Position numbers and translations under genes: made by a program. From Wenxinia saemankumensis (GTDB taxonomy: Bacteria > Pseudomonadota > Alphaproteobacteria > Rhodobacterales > Rhodobacteraceae), in the NCBI RefSeq assembly GCF_900141735.1, contig NZ_FQYO01000004.1, positions 186,001-250,000 on the forward strand: 64,000 bases of DNA, written 5' to 3'. The notes beneath the pieces were generated by a model, which was not told where the DNA came from, did no database searches, and saw only the letters and a list, made by a program, of their open reading frames with translations. This document shows positions 45,174 to 55,562 of the stretch, in pieces (the stretch's first letter is position 1; every line of letters begins with the position of its first letter).

Positions 45174-47675
45174 TCAGAGCGACCGCTCGACCATCTGCCG
45201 CTCGAAGATCTCGATGACGTCGCCTTCGCGGATGTCGTCGTAGTTCTCGAAGGCCATGCCGCATTCCTGGCCCGACTGGACCTCCGCGACCTCGTCCTTG
45301 AAGCGCTTGAGCGTCTTCAGCGTCCCCTCGTGGATCACCACGTTGTCGCGCAGCAGACGGACCCCGGCGGAGCGACGGGCGACGCCCTCGGTGACGAGGC
45401 AGCCCGCGACCTTGCCCACGTTGGAGACCTTGAAGACCTCCTTGATGTTGGCATAGCCGATGAAGTTCTCGCGCACCTCGTCCTTGAGCAGGCCGGAGGC
45501 GGCGTTCTTCACGTCGTCCACGAGGTCGTAGATCACGCTGTAGTAGCGGATCTCCACGCCCTTCTGGTTCGCGGCCTGGCGCGCCGGAGCGTTGGCCCGG
45601 ACGTTGAAGCCGAAGACTGGCGCACCCGACGCCTCGGCGAGACCGATGTCGCTCTCGGTGATGGCGCCGACACCCGAGTGCAGCACGCGCACGCGCACCT
45701 CGTCGTTGCCGATCTTCTCCATCGCCTGGACGATCGCCTCGGCGGAGCCCTGCACGTCGGCCTTCACCAGGATCGGCAGCTCGCTGACGTTCTCGTTCGC
45801 CTTGGCGTTGGCCATCAGCTGCTCGAGCGTCGTGGCCGCACCCGCCGCCGCGCGCTTGTCCTTGGCGGCGTTGGCCCGGTACTCGGCGATCTCGCGGGCC
45901 TGCGCCTCGGTCTCGGTGACGTTCAGAACGTCACCGGCCTCGGGCGTGCCGTTGAGGCCGAGCACCTCGACCGGAACGGACGGACCCGCTTCCTTCACGC
46001 GTTCGCCCTGGTCGTTGATCAGCGCGCGGACCTTGCCCCACTGCTCGCCGACGACGAAGATGTCGCCCTGCTTGAGCGTGCCGTTCTCGACGAGGACGGT
46101 CGCGACCGGGCCGCGCCCCACGTCGAGCTTGGCCTCGATCACGGCGCCGGACGCGGCGCGGGACGGGTTCGCCTTGAGCTCCAGGAACTCGGCCTGCAGC
46201 GCGATGGCCTCCAGCAGGTCGTCGAGGCCGGTGCCCTTGATGGCCGACACCTCCACGTCCTGCACGTCGCCGGACATCTTCTCGACGATGACCTCGTGAT
46301 GCAGCAGGTCCGTGCGGACCTTGTCGGGATTCGCGGCCGGGCGGTCGATCTTGTTGATCGCCACGATCATCGGGACCTTCGCCGCCTTGGCGTGATTGAT
46401 GGCCTCGATCGTCTGCGGCATGACCGCGTCGTCCGCCGCCACCACCAGCACCACGATGTCCGTCACCTGCGCGCCCCGGGCGCGCATCGAGGTGAAGGCC
46501 GCGTGGCCGGGCGTGTCGAGGAAGGTCAGCACCGAGCCGCTGTCGGTCGTCACCTGGTAGGCGCCGATATGCTGCGTGATGCCGCCGGCTTCGCCCGCGA
46601 CGACGTTCGCCTTGCGGATCGCGTCGAGAAGCGAGGTCTTGCCGTGGTCGACATGGCCCATGATCGTGATGACCGGGGGCCGCGGCTGCAGATCCTCCTC
46701 GCGGTCCTGTTCCTGCGAGATGACCTGCTCGACATCGGCGTCGGAGACGCGCTGCACGTTGTGGCCGAATTCCTCGATGATGAGCTCGGCAGTGTCCTGG
46801 TCGATGGTCTGGTTCTGCGTCGCCATGATGCCGTTTTGCATCAGCGACTTCACCACGTCGGCCACGCGCTCGGACATCCGGTTGGCGAGTTCGGCCACCG
46901 TGATCGCCTCGGGCAGCTGAACCGTACGGACCACCTTCTCGCGCTCGCCGGACTGGCCCATCGCCTTCTGGCGGGCCCGCTCCTGCTTGCGCTTCATCGC
47001 GGCCATGCTGCGCTGCCGGCCGCCCTGGCCGCCCAGCGCCTCGTTCAGGGTGAGCTTGCCGGCACGGCGGCCGCCATCCTCGCGCCCGCGGGCAGGCTTG
47101 GCGGTCTTGTCGCCGCGCGGATCGGCGCGCTCGCGGTCGGGCTTGCGGGCGCCGGCCGACGGGGCGCCGCCACGGCGGTCGTCCTCCACGGGCGCGGCCG
47201 GCGCGGCCTTCGCCGCGGCGCGGCGGGCCTTCTCTTCCTCGGCCTCGCGCGCCTTGCGCTCTTCCTCTTCCTGCCGGGCCTTGAGCGCTTCCTCGCGCTC
47301 GCGGTCCTCGCGTTCCTTGGCCTCGATCTCGGCCTTGCGCTTCTCGCGCTCCTCGGCGCGGGCCTTCTCATCGGCCTCGCGGGCGGCCTTTTCCTCGGCC
47401 TCGCGGGCACGGGCATTGGCCAGCGCCTTCATCCGGCGCTCGAGCTCGGCCTCGGAAATGCCGGCCGGGCGCTTCTTGGGATCGCCGCCGGTGGGCGCGC
47501 CGCCGGAGGCCGCGCCGCCCGCAGGCGCGGCGCCGGGCTTCGGCACCACGACGCGTTTGCGCTTGGTCTCCACCACGACGTTCTTGGTCCGTCCGTGGCT
47601 GAAGCTCTGCTTCACCTGACCGGGGCGGCCGGAGCCGCGAAGACCAAGGGGTTTCTTGCCGTCGGTATCGCTCAT
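45174..47675 (-). CDS. infB: Translation initiation factor IF-2
   Basis: An 833-aa GTPase that places initiator tRNA on the ribosome. A basic N-terminus is followed by an IF2 assembly-type segment and a long Lys/Glu/Ala-rich coiled region (about residues 70-150). The G domain carries [32 protein letters not shown] and VAINKIDRP, followed by the beta-barrel domains and the fMet-tRNA-binding C-terminus. ATG 47675 is preferred over an adjacent TTG (47678). The AGG before it overlaps the stop of the ylxR-type gene. It is the last gene of the rimP-nusA operon. Confidence 0.98.
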   Translation of the reverse strand: MSDTDGKKPLGLRGSGRPGQVKQSFSHGRTKNVVVETKRKRVVVPKPGAAPAGGAASGGAPTGGDPKKRPAGISEAELERRMKALANARAREAEEKAAREADEKARAEEREKRKAEIEAKEREDREREEALKARQEEEERKAREAEEEKARRAAAKAAPAAPVEDDRRGGAPSAGARKPDRERADPRGDKTAKPARGREDGGRRAGKLTLNEALGGQGGRQRSMAAMKRKQERARQKAMGQSGEREKVVRTVQLPEAITVAELANRMSERVADVVKSLMQNGIMATQNQTIDQDTAELIIEEFGHNVQRVSDADVEQVISQEQDREEDLQPRPPVITIMGHVDHGKTSLLDAIRKANVVAGEAGGITQHIGAYQVTTDSGSVLTFLDTPGHAAFTSMRARGAQVTDIVVLVVAADDAVMPQTIEAINHAKAAKVPMIVAINKIDRPAANPDKVRTDLLHHEVIVEKMSGDVQDVEVSAIKGTGLDDLLEAIALQAEFLELKANPSRAASGAVIEAKLDVGRGPVATVLVENGTLKQGDIFVVGEQWGKVRALINDQGERVKEAGPSVPVEVLGLNGTPEAGDVLNVTETEAQAREIAEYRANAAKDKRAAAGAATTLEQLMANAKANENVSELPILVKADVQGSAEAIVQAMEKIGNDEVRVRVLHSGVGAITESDIGLAEASGAPVFGFNVRANAPARQAANQKGVEIRYYSVIYDLVDDVKNAASGLLKDEVRENFIGYANIKEVFKVSNVGKVAGCLVTEGVARRSAGVRLLRDNVVIHEGTLKTLKRFKDEVAEVQSGQECGMAFENYDDIREGDVIEIFERQMVERSL

Positions 47676-47680
47676 CAAAC

Positions 47681-48328
47681 CTATGCTTCCTTCCCGGCGC
47701 CCGGCCCGGTGGCCGATGCTGCGCCTGGTGTCTCCAGTCGTCCTTGACGGAGGCCACGGAGTTTCGCGGCTTCCTCTATAACACGGTCAGCCAATCCGCC
47801 AGAGGCGAGGGCGCCGTGGATCACGTTTTGCCGACCGAAGGCGAGTCCGAGCTCGTCGCCGGTCAGGCAGTTGAAGTACCGCGCCCCGGTCGGGGTCCAG
47901 AGCTTCGACTTGCCCCGCTCGGACCCGTCCGAGGCCTGCAGCAGCACCTTCACCTCGCCGTCGGCGAGGGCCGACTTGACCTTCTCGAACCCGGCGATGG
48001 CGAGCCCGGCCTTGCGGGCCAGCGCCACCAGGTCGACCACGTGGCGGGCGAGCTGTCGCTCCACCTCGTCGGCCAGACCCTCCGGGACCGTGACCTGCGC
48101 CTTGGCGGCGCGGGCGAACTGGCCCTTGCCGGCCTTCTCGATGACGGCGCGATCCGCCGTCACCCACATGCCGCGTCCGGGCAGCTTGCCCAGGATATCG
48201 GGCACGACCTGACCCTCCGGCCCCACGACGAACCGGACGAGTCCGGAGGCCGGGGCCGTCTCGGCGGTGACGATGCACCGCCGTTCGGGGCCGTCCTGCC
48301 GCGTCTTCGTCCGTCCGCCCCGGGTCAT
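47681..48328 (-). CDS. YlxR/L7Ae two-domain RNA-binding protein
   Basis: A 215-aa protein. The N-terminal YlxR (DUF448) domain contains [20 protein letters not shown] and [20 protein letters not shown]. The second part (about 90-190) is L7Ae-like, with [20 protein letters not shown]. YlxR homologs bind RNA or RNase P in other bacteria. The fused form is usual in alphaproteobacteria. The start overlaps the nusA stop (TGATG), and infB begins 5 nt past its stop. Confidence 0.92.
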   Translation of the reverse strand: MTRGGRTKTRQDGPERRCIVTAETAPASGLVRFVVGPEGQVVPDILGKLPGRGMWVTADRAVIEKAGKGQFARAAKAQVTVPEGLADEVERQLARHVVDLVALARKAGLAIAGFEKVKSALADGEVKVLLQASDGSERGKSKLWTPTGARYFNCLTGDELGLAFGRQNVIHGALASGGLADRVIEEAAKLRGLRQGRLETPGAASATGPGAGKEA

Positions 48329-50085
48329 CAGGCCTCCGCGCCCGCCTCTTCGGCGGCGGCGGCTTCCTGCGCGGCGACCTCTTCGGGATCGACCCAGCCA
48401 AGGGCGACGCGCGCCGTCATCACCAGTTCCTGCGCTTCCTCGAGGCTCATCTCGAAGCTTTCGAGAATGCCCTCGTCCTTGACCCGGTTGCCGTCGCCGT
48501 CCGTCGTCCAGCCGCCGGCCAGCTCCCAGTCGGCGCAGGTGGCGAAGTCCTCGAGCGTCTTCACGTCGTCCTTGGCCAGCGCCTCGACCATCTGCGGCGT
48601 CAGGCCGGGGAAGCCGATCAGGCTGTCCTCGGCGCCGAGCGCGCGGGCGCGTTCCACCGCCTCGCGGGCCTGCGCCTCGAGGTAGTCGCGGGCGCGGGCC
48701 TGGAGTTCCTCGGCCGTGCCCTCGTCCACCCCGTCGATCACGAGAAGCTCGCCCTGGTCGACATACGCGACCTCTTCGAGATTGGTGAACCCCTCCGCTA
48801 CCAGGAGTTGGGCAAAGAACTCGTCCAGATCAAGGGTGTCCATGAAGAGTTTCGTGCGCGCCTCGAATTCGGCCTGGCGGCGCTTGCTCTCCTCCTCCTC
48901 GGTGAGGATGTCGATGTCGAGGCCCGTCAGCTGGCTGGCAAGGCGCACGTTCTGGCCGCGCCGGCCGATGGCGAGGGACAGCTGCTCCTCCGGCACGACG
49001 ACCTCGATCCGCTCGCTGTCCTCGTCGAACACGACCTTGCTGACCTCGGCCGGCTGCAGTGCGTTGACGAGGAAGGTCGGCATGTCCTCGTTCCACGGAA
49101 TGATGTCGATCTTCTCGCCCTGCAGCTCGCCGACCACGGCCTGCACGCGGGATCCCCGCATGCCGACGCAGGCGCCGACCGGGTCGATCGAGTTGTCGTA
49201 GGAGATGACGGCGATCTTCGCCCGGCTGCCCGGGTCGCGGGCCACGGCCTTGATCTCGATGATGCCCTCGTAGATCTCGGGCACCTCCATCTTGAACAGC
49301 TCGGCCATGAATTCCGGCGCGGTGCGGCTGAGGAAGATCTGCGGGCCGCGCGGCTCGCGGCGGACATCCTTGATGAAGACGCGGATCCGGTCGCCGGGGC
49401 GGTAGGCCTCGCGGCCGATCTTCTCGTTGCGGCGCAGCACGCCTTCGCCGGGATTCAGCTCGACGATGATGTTGCCGTATTCCTCGCGCTTCACCAGCAC
49501 GTTGATGATCGTGCCGACGCGGTCCCTGAATTCCTCGTACTGCTTCTCGCGTTCGGCCTCGCGCACCTTCTGCAGGATGACCTGCTTGGCGCTCTGCGCG
49601 GCGATACGGCCCAGCTCGACCGGGGGCACCTCGTCGACGATCTCGTCGCCGATCTCGGGCATCACGGTCGAATCGCCCGGCTGGGCGGATTTCACCTGGA
49701 AGCGGTTGACCTCGAGCGTGATCGCCTCGGGCGGCTCCTCGCCCTCCTCGAAATGCGGGATGCGGGTGACCGTCACGCGGCTCGTCGCGACGCGGGGCCG
49801 CTCGTGCTTGATGATGTCGGCGGCCTGCTCGACGGTCAGCTCGGACTGATAGTTCTCGAGCTCGTCCTCGGACACCACGGTGCGCACCCGGGTGAAGGTC
49901 GCGCGACCGGTCTTGCGGTCGATCTTGACCCGGATGTCCATTTCGGAGCCGTAGCGGGACTTCGCCGCCCGGGCGAGACTCTCCTCCATCGCCTCGACGA
50001 CGAGGCCGGGATCGATCTGCTTCTCGCGGGCGACAGCCTCGGCGGTCTGCAGCAGCTCGAGCTGGTTGGCGGAAGTGATGGCCAT
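48328..50085 (-). CDS. nusA: Transcription termination/antitermination factor NusA
   Basis: A 585-aa RNA-polymerase-binding protein. The N-terminal RNAP-binding domain (to about 130) is followed by S1 (with [20 protein letters not shown]), KH1 and KH2 ([39 protein letters not shown]) and C-terminal acidic repeat regions. It controls pausing, termination and antitermination, and often its own operon. It lies 6 nt after rimP. A terminator-type hairpin stands upstream of rimP. Confidence 0.98.
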   Translation of the reverse strand: MAITSANQLELLQTAEAVAREKQIDPGLVVEAMEESLARAAKSRYGSEMDIRVKIDRKTGRATFTRVRTVVSEDELENYQSELTVEQAADIIKHERPRVATSRVTVTRIPHFEEGEEPPEAITLEVNRFQVKSAQPGDSTVMPEIGDEIVDEVPPVELGRIAAQSAKQVILQKVREAEREKQYEEFRDRVGTIINVLVKREEYGNIIVELNPGEGVLRRNEKIGREAYRPGDRIRVFIKDVRREPRGPQIFLSRTAPEFMAELFKMEVPEIYEGIIEIKAVARDPGSRAKIAVISYDNSIDPVGACVGMRGSRVQAVVGELQGEKIDIIPWNEDMPTFLVNALQPAEVSKVVFDEDSERIEVVVPEEQLSLAIGRRGQNVRLASQLTGLDIDILTEEEESKRRQAEFEARTKLFMDTLDLDEFFAQLLVAEGFTNLEEVAYVDQGELLVIDGVDEGTAEELQARARDYLEAQAREAVERARALGAEDSLIGFPGLTPQMVEALAKDDVKTLEDFATCADWELAGGWTTDGDGNRVKDEGILESFEMSLEEAQELVMTARVALGWVDPEEVAAQEAAAAEEAGAEA

Positions 50086-50091
50086 CGTCGT

Positions 50092-50676
50092 TTACTCCTC
50101 GTCCCCGTCCATCAGGGTCTGCACTTCGTCGTATTCGGTCTCGTCGATCGTGCCGGCATCCTTGCGATCCTTCAGCACGTCGCGGATGAGTTCGTCGGTC
50201 AGGACCAGCTTGGCGTCGCTCAGCCAGTCGAACTGCAGGCCGATCGTCACCGGGGCGCCGCCCTCCTCGATCTCGATCAGCACCTCGGAGCCCTCGATCC
50301 CCCGCAGCTCGCCCTTGAAGCGGCGGCGGCCGTCGATCAGCTCCTCGGTCTCGAGCTTGGCGGTGTAGCCGTCCCACTGCTCGAAATCCTTGAGCCGGGT
50401 CAACGGCCGGTCGATTCCCGGCGAGGACACCTCGAGCGTGTAGTTCCCCTCGATCGGGTCCTCGACGTCGAGCGTGGCCGACAGCGCGGTCGAGATCTCG
50501 CCCAGCGTGTCGACGTCGATCGTGCCGTCGGGCTTCTGCGCCATGATCTGCAGGATCTCGGTCTTGCCGCCCTGCAGGCGTACGCGCACCAGCTCGCAGC
50601 CCATGTCCTCGATCACGGGGCGCACGATCTCCGCGATGCGGCGGTCGATGGCGGCCTTGGCGACGAGGTCGGACAT
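50092..50676 (-). CDS. rimP: Ribosome maturation factor RimP
   Basis: A 194-aa protein needed for 30S subunit maturation. The N-terminal domain has [20 protein letters not shown] and the family signature [20 protein letters not shown]. The C-terminal SH3-like domain follows. The acidic C-terminal tail ([16 protein letters not shown]) is longer than in E. coli. The start at 50676 has AAGGAG 8-10 nt upstream. It opens the rimP-nusA-ylxR-infB operon, the standard order. Confidence 0.96.
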   Translation of the reverse strand: MSDLVAKAAIDRRIAEIVRPVIEDMGCELVRVRLQGGKTEILQIMAQKPDGTIDVDTLGEISTALSATLDVEDPIEGNYTLEVSSPGIDRPLTRLKDFEQWDGYTAKLETEELIDGRRRFKGELRGIEGSEVLIEIEEGGAPVTIGLQFDWLSDAKLVLTDELIRDVLKDRKDAGTIDETEYDEVQTLMDGDEE

Positions 50677-50720
50677 GATCGGGGCTCCTTGCGGGAGAGG
50701 GACCGGGCGGGCGCCGGAAA

Positions 50721-50744
50721 CGAAAAACGGGCCGAAGCGGCCCG
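50721..50744 (-). terminator. Terminator between the solute-binding-protein gene and rimP
   Basis: Minus strand: CGGGCC (50744-50739, read on minus) and GGCCCG (50733-50728) form a 6-bp stem with a 5-nt loop. TTTTTCG (50727-50721) follows. It would stop transcripts from the pip operon, or act as a leader attenuator of the rimP operon. Confidence 0.75.
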
Positions 50745-50860
50745 CGAATGTTCCGGTGGGCGCTGGGGGTGGAGGCCAGCGCGCCGCTGTCGTGACGGGC
50801 ATATGCGCCCCTCGCGCCGGAAATGCAAGGGCGAAGGACGGAGCGGGCGCGGCGGCCCGC

Positions 50861-52090
50861 CTAGGCGACCTGCCAGCGCTGGGCGATCCGGCCGTCGTCG
50901 AGGTCCCACAGCGCGCCGATCCGCCGCGGCGGCAGCAGGCGGACCGAATGGGCCAGGACGTAGTCCGCGAAGGCGGGGATCACGACGCGTTCGCGCGGAA
51001 GGCCCAGCCGCGCCTCGGCCCAGCGGGCCGTCAGCCGGCCCGAGGCGCGGCTCACCGTCAACGCCGGCCCCGCGCCGCCGGAGGCGAGGTCGAGCTCGGC
51101 CAGCGCCGACTCGAGCCGCGCGAGGAAGGCCGGCGGCACGTCCCCTGCCGCGCGCAGGTCGAGCCGCCGGCCGGCCAGCCCCGCCTGCGCCAGAAGCGCC
51201 CGGGCGCGGAACGGATCGGCCGGGGCCGGCACCCCGCCCGGCATCGGCGAATCGGCCCCGACCGGGCCCTGCCCGCCCGCCAGCGCGGCCCGGTCCAGCC
51301 CGACCGCCAGCGCGCCGGCCAGCGCCGGCTCCGCCTCCAGCACGAAATGCTGGTGTCCGGGGGTCCGGATCAGCCGCAGCCCCCGGCCGGGTGCGCCGGC
51401 CTCGGCGGCCGTCACCGGGGCCGCGTCGATCTCGCCGGCCCGCAGGGCGGCGAGGCGCGCCGCCGGGTCGGGAACGGCCGTCAGCCGCAGCCGGGCCACC
51501 CCGCCCGCCCGCGGATGGTCCGGGTCGCGCTCGAGCACCGCCCCGGCCGCGTCGAAACGCTCGACGCGGAACGCGCCGGAGCCCGCGCCCCCCGGCCCCG
51601 CAATGGCGAGCGCCGGGTCGGCGAGGACGAAGGGCAGGTCCGGGCGCGGCGCGGCGAAGACCAGGCGCAGGCCGCCCGCCTCCGGCTCCGCCGCCACCAT
51701 GTCGGAGAGCAGGGGCGCGCGGACGCGCCACAGATGGGCCGCGACCGCCTCGCCCGTCACCGGATCGCCGTCCTGGAACCGCGCCGCCGGGCGCAGGGTC
51801 AGGCGCCAGGCACGCCCCCCCTCCTCCATCGTCCATCCGGTCGCGAGATCGCCCGTCAGCTCGCCGCTCGGCGCGATCTCGGTCAGCGTCTCCCAGACGG
51901 CGCCGGGGCCGAGCACGGCGGCCGCGAGACCGCGCCCATCGCCGATGCCGGGCGTCGCCGGCAGGTCGGGCAGGGCGAGCCGCAGGGTTCCCGCGGGTAG
52001 TCCCCCCGCGGCGCGGGCCGCGCCCGACATCGCCAGCAACCCGGCCGCCGCGCCGCCGCGCATCAGCAGGCGGCGGGAGATCGCGGTCAT
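50861..52090 (-). CDS. Family 5 (peptide-type) ABC transporter solute-binding protein, orphan
   Basis: A 409-aa exported protein with a twin-arginine-like signal ([20 protein letters not shown], ending AARA). The body matches SBP family 5 (oligopeptide/nickel type): [20 protein letters not shown], then [22 protein letters not shown]. It is shorter than the usual 500 aa or more. No permease or ATPase genes are nearby. Its ATG overlaps the pip stop (ATGA), which suggests peptide capture coupled with peptide cleavage. The ligand is unknown. Confidence 0.88.
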   Translation of the reverse strand: MTAISRRLLMRGGAAAGLLAMSGAARAAGGLPAGTLRLALPDLPATPGIGDGRGLAAAVLGPGAVWETLTEIAPSGELTGDLATGWTMEEGGRAWRLTLRPAARFQDGDPVTGEAVAAHLWRVRAPLLSDMVAAEPEAGGLRLVFAAPRPDLPFVLADPALAIAGPGGAGSGAFRVERFDAAGAVLERDPDHPRAGGVARLRLTAVPDPAARLAALRAGEIDAAPVTAAEAGAPGRGLRLIRTPGHQHFVLEAEPALAGALAVGLDRAALAGGQGPVGADSPMPGGVPAPADPFRARALLAQAGLAGRRLDLRAAGDVPPAFLARLESALAELDLASGGAGPALTVSRASGRLTARWAEARLGLPRERVVIPAFADYVLAHSVRLLPPRRIGALWDLDDGRIAQRWQVA

Positions 52091-53070
52091 ACCAGCACCC
52101 GGGCGAAGGCGTCCATCGCCGAGACCAGCTCGTCGCTGATCCCCGCCTCGGACAGGGCGTGCCCCGCCTTGCCGACCATCACGAGCCGCGCCCGGGGCCA
52201 GGCCGCGGCGAGCCGATGGGCCGAAGCGGGCGGGCAGATCATGTCGTATCTTCCCTGCACGACGATTCCCGGCACCTCGGCGATGCGCGCCATCCGCTGC
52301 GGGGCGAGGATCTGCTGCTCGGGCCCCAGGAAACCCTGGTGGGTGAAGTAGTGGTTCTCGAGCCGGGCGAAGGCGCGGGCGTAATCCGCCGGCCCCTCGC
52401 CGCCCAGCCCCTCGTTGTCGATCGAGGCCAGCGCGTTCTCCCACGCCGCCCAGGCCCGGGCGAAGCGGGTCTCGGTCGGCAGGTCGCCCGAGAAGAGCCG
52501 CCGGTTGTAGGCGGCGATCAGGTCGCCGCGCTCCTCCTCCGGGACCAGCCCGGCGAACCGCGACCACAGCTCGGGCCAGAACAGGCCCGCGCCCCCACCG
52601 TAGAACCATTTCAGCTCGGGCGGGGTCATCAGGAACACGCCGCGCAGCGCCAGCGCCCGGGTCCGGTGCGGATGCTCCTGCGCGTAGACGAGAGAGAGCG
52701 TCGCGCCCCAGCTGCCGCCGAACACGACCCAGGCGTCGATGCCCAGCTCCTGCCGGATCAGCTCGATATCCGCGACGAGATGCCAGGTCGTGTTGTCCTC
52801 GACGCTGGCATGGGGGCGCGAACGGCCGCAGCCGCGCTGGTCGAACAGGACGATCCGGTAGATCGCGGGATCGAAGTAGCGCCGCATCGCGGGCGAGCAG
52901 CCGCCCCCCGGCCCGCCATGCAGCACGACGACCGGCAGCCCGTCCGGGTTGCCGCACTGCTCGACATAGACGCGGTGACCGTCGCCCACGTCGAGCATGC
53001 GCTGATCGAACGGGTCGATCGGCGGATAAAGTCGTTGCGAGACGCGTTTATGGCCCGAGGCTCTGTCCAT
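52087..53070 (-). CDS. pip: Proline iminopeptidase
   Basis: A 327-aa alpha/beta-hydrolase that removes N-terminal proline from peptides. The oxyanion-hole motif is [12 protein letters not shown]. The nucleophile is S120 in [32 protein letters not shown] and a His motif (GKAGHALSE) complete the family pattern (S33). The start at 53070 (MDRASGHK) is preferred over an in-frame start at 53106 that would overlap the promoter region. It is likely cytoplasmic. Confidence 0.95.
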   Translation of the reverse strand: MDRASGHKRVSQRLYPPIDPFDQRMLDVGDGHRVYVEQCGNPDGLPVVVLHGGPGGGCSPAMRRYFDPAIYRIVLFDQRGCGRSRPHASVEDNTTWHLVADIELIRQELGIDAWVVFGGSWGATLSLVYAQEHPHRTRALALRGVFLMTPPELKWFYGGGAGLFWPELWSRFAGLVPEEERGDLIAAYNRRLFSGDLPTETRFARAWAAWENALASIDNEGLGGEGPADYARAFARLENHYFTHQGFLGPEQQILAPQRMARIAEVPGIVVQGRYDMICPPASAHRLAAAWPRARLVMVGKAGHALSEAGISDELVSAMDAFARVLV

Positions 53071-53076
53071 GCCCGA

Positions 53077-53086
53077 CCTATATAGG
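53077..53086. promoter_or_regulatory. Perfect palindrome CCTATATAGG between pip and ubiG
   Basis: A 10-bp perfect palindrome in the 53-nt divergent gap, 6 nt from the pip ATG and 37 nt from the ubiG ATG. It can serve as a -10 in both directions. No good -35 was found for either. Confidence 0.35.
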
Positions 53087-53123
53087 CAAGGACCTGCCGG
53101 AGCCATGCTTGAGGGATAAAGTT

Positions 53124-53870
53124 ATGCAGAGCGCGAGCACGATCGACGCCGCCGAGATCGCCAAGTTCGAGGCGATGGCCGCCGAATGGTGGGACGAGAC
53201 CGGCAAGTTCAAGCCGCTGCACATGATGAACCCGGTGCGGCTGGGCTACATCACCCGCCAGATCGCGGGCGAGTTCGGCCGCGACCTCACCGACCCCGCC
53301 CCCTTCGCGGGGCTGCGCATCCTCGACATCGGCTGCGGCGGGGGCCTGCTGTGCGAACCGATGGCCCGGCTCGGCGCGGATGTCGTCGGCGTCGACGCCG
53401 CCCCGCGCAACATCCCCGTCGCGCAGGTCCATGCCGAGCAGTCGGGCCTCGCCATCGACTACCGCGTCGGCACGGCCGAGGAGATGGCCGCGGCGGGCGA
53501 GCAGTTCGACGCCGTCCTCAACATGGAGGTGGTGGAGCATGTCGCGGACCCGCTCGCCTATCTCACCGCCTGCCGGCAGCTGCTGAAGCCCGGCGGGCTC
53601 CATCTCTGCTCGACCATCAACCGCAACCCCAGGAGCTTCGCCATGGCCATCGTCGGCGCGGAATGGGTCATGCGATGGCTGCCCCGGGGCACGCACGAAT
53701 GGCGCAAGTTCATCACCCCGGACGAGCTCTTCGACCTGCTGCGCAAGGCGGGGCTCGACCCGGTCGACCGGAAGGGATTCGTCTTCAATCCCGTCTCGTG
53801 GTCCTGGTCGATCTCGGACCGCGACCTGTCGGTGAACTACGTCACCGCGGCGGTGAAGCGGGCGGGCTGA
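53124..53870 (+). CDS. ubiG: Ubiquinone biosynthesis O-methyltransferase UbiG
   Basis: A 248-aa SAM-dependent enzyme for both O-methylations in ubiquinone synthesis. The N-terminal [20 protein letters not shown] is the UbiG signature. The SAM site is [19 protein letters not shown] with [10 protein letters not shown]. Later [18 protein letters not shown] and [12 protein letters not shown] match the family. The ATG has GAGGG upstream. An in-frame TTG at 53109 gives a longer, less likely form. It converges with the PLP-enzyme gene. Confidence 0.97.
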   Translation: MQSASTIDAAEIAKFEAMAAEWWDETGKFKPLHMMNPVRLGYITRQIAGEFGRDLTDPAPFAGLRILDIGCGGGLLCEPMARLGADVVGVDAAPRNIPVAQVHAEQSGLAIDYRVGTAEEMAAAGEQFDAVLNMEVVEHVADPLAYLTACRQLLKPGGLHLCSTINRNPRSFAMAIVGAEWVMRWLPRGTHEWRKFITPDELFDLLRKAGLDPVDRKGFVFNPVSWSWSISDRDLSVNYVTAAVKRAG

Positions 53871-53874
53871 CCCT

Positions 53875-54975
53875 TCAGGCGATCTCGTCCAGCGCCGCCA
53901 CGATCCGGGCGCTCAGGTCCGCCACCGGTTCGCACCCGACCGACAGCCGCACGAAGCCCCCGGGCACGTCGTCGCCCCAGCGCGCCCGGCATTCCGCGCT
54001 GGAATGGACCCCGCCGAAGGACGTGGCGGGCGTCAGCCCCGCGGCCTCGATAAACCGTTCGGCCGTGTCCCGGTCCTTCAGCGTCAGGCCGATGAGGAAT
54101 CCGAACCGTGCCATCTGCGACCGGGCCAGCGCGTGCCCCGGATCGTCCGGCAGGCCGGGATAGCGCAGGGCCCGCACCGCGGGATGCGCGGCGAGACGCG
54201 GGGCCAGCGCCTCGGCGCTGTCGCACATCCGGGCGAAGCGCATCTCCAGCGTCGGGAGCGAGCGGTTCAGCTGCCACGCCTCGAACGGCCCCGGGATCGC
54301 GCCCGACAGCTTGCGCCAGTCCTTCGCCGCCTCGAAGAGGGCCGCATCGCGCGTGGCGAGATGGCCGAGGATCACGTCGGACTGGCCGCTCGGCGCCTTG
54401 GTGTCGCTGGCGACCACCACGTCCGCGCCCAGCTCCAGCGGGCGCTGGCCGAAGGGCGTCATCGTGGTGTTGTCGACCAGCGTGACGCCCCCCGCCGCGC
54501 GCACGGCGGCGCAGATCGCGGCGAGGTCGCACAGGTCGAGCCCCGGATTCGAGGGCGTCTCGACGAAGACCGCCGCAAAGCCGTCGAAGCCGCCCTCCCC
54601 GTAGCGCGCCGTCGGGCGGTAGGCTGCCGCGACCCCGAACCGCGCCAGCACCCGGTCCGCGAGCAGGCGGGTCGTGTAGTAGCCGTCGGAGGGCAGCAGC
54701 ACCCGGTCCCCCGCCTTCAGCCCCGCCATCAGGGCGGCCGAGATCGCGCCCATGCCGGAGGGAAAGAGCAGCGCGGGCGCCCCCTCGAGGATCGAAAGCT
54801 GCCGCTCCACCTCCTCCCAGACCGGGTTGTCGACGCGGCCGTAGCCCGGCGCCCCGGCCGGATCGCCCGGCAGGTGGAACATCGAGGCCATGGTCAACGG
54901 CAGCGCGACGGGGTCGCCCCGCTCCAGCCCCGGCCGCCCGTGCATCAGGCGGCCCGCGCGGTCGTCGTCACTCAT
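53875..54975 (-). CDS. Cys/Met-metabolism PLP-dependent lyase (cystathionine gamma-lyase-like)
   Basis: A 366-aa fold-type I PLP enzyme. The Schiff-base Lys is K193 in VVASDTKAPSGQSDVILGH. Other family marks are LFPSGMGAISAALMAGLKAGD, LPSDGYYTTRLL and VDNTTMTPFGQRPLELGADV. A Cys/Met lyase, cystathionine gamma-synthase or lyase activity is likely. The exact reaction cannot be told, because the lysine region differs from textbook MetB/MetC (APSG after TK). The neighbouring MarR regulator lies 110 nt upstream. Confidence 0.88.
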   Translation of the reverse strand: MSDDDRAGRLMHGRPGLERGDPVALPLTMASMFHLPGDPAGAPGYGRVDNPVWEEVERQLSILEGAPALLFPSGMGAISAALMAGLKAGDRVLLPSDGYYTTRLLADRVLARFGVAAAYRPTARYGEGGFDGFAAVFVETPSNPGLDLCDLAAICAAVRAAGGVTLVDNTTMTPFGQRPLELGADVVVASDTKAPSGQSDVILGHLATRDAALFEAAKDWRKLSGAIPGPFEAWQLNRSLPTLEMRFARMCDSAEALAPRLAAHPAVRALRYPGLPDDPGHALARSQMARFGFLIGLTLKDRDTAERFIEAAGLTPATSFGGVHSSAECRARWGDDVPGGFVRLSVGCEPVADLSARIVAALDEIA

Positions 54976-55085
54976 TCGGCGTCTCCGGATCGGCAGGTGT
55001 CACGGCGATCGCGGCCCGCGGCGCGACGGCAACCGGCCGGCCGGGCCACCTCGCGGGCCCCGCCTCCGCCTCGGACCGGGCCGCA

Positions 55086-55562
55086 TCATTCATCCCGCGG
55101 CTCGGATTCGGCCAGTTGCAGGCGCAGCTCGCGCAGGACCGGCAGCAGGGGGCGCACCCGCTCGGCGCCGATCCGGCCGGCCACCTCGGCGATCAGCGGT
55201 GCGATGGCGGCCAGCGCGTCGTCCCGCGCCCGGCGCCCGGCGGGGCTGATCGAGACCCGCTTCTTGCGCGCATCGTCCCAGTCGGGCCGGACATGGACCC
55301 AGCCTGCCCATTCCAGCCGCGAGAGCGTGTTCGTCATCGCCCCGCGCGTGAGGTGGAAGGACCGGGCGAGCTGCCCCGGCGTGCGCTCGTCCCCGGTATG
55401 GGCGAGCAGGTTGAGCACCGAGAAATGGCTCAGTTCCATCCCCTTCGGCAGGGCCCGCGCGATGGAGTTCCGGGCGAGCTGGTCGATCGTCATGATCTCG
55501 GTGAAGAGCGAGACCGCCAGCGGGTCGGACCTGTCCGCGCCCCTGTCCTGACCGGCGCTCAC
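55086..55562 (-). CDS. MarR-family transcriptional regulator
   Basis: A 158-aa winged-helix regulator starting at a GTG (55560-55562) that overlaps the nit stop (GTGA). The winged helix contains FSVLNLLAHTGDERTPGQLA, FHLTRGAMTNTLSRLEWAGW and the wing VRPDWDDARKKRVSISPAGR. MarR proteins usually dimerise and respond to small phenolics or oxidants. No ligand can be inferred. A shorter start at MTIDQLARNS is possible. It may control this operon or the PLP gene next to it. Confidence 0.92.
   Translation of the reverse strand: MSAGQDRGADRSDPLAVSLFTEIMTIDQLARNSIARALPKGMELSHFSVLNLLAHTGDERTPGQLARSFHLTRGAMTNTLSRLEWAGWVHVRPDWDDARKKRVSISPAGRRARDDALAAIAPLIAEVAGRIGAERVRPLLPVLRELRLQLAESEPRDE

Noticed and set aside
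48808-53085. A 1425-codon plus-strand frame opposite nusA, rimP, the SBP and pip
   Set aside because: It crosses four real genes, a terminator and a promoter gap, has Pro/Arg/Gly-rich composition and no domains. It is a shadow of codon bias.
55000-55086. A 28-codon ORF overlapping the marR stop (TGATG)
   Set aside because: It is Arg/Pro/Gly-rich, as any random GC-rich frame would be, with no ribosome-binding site of its own and no known homolog.
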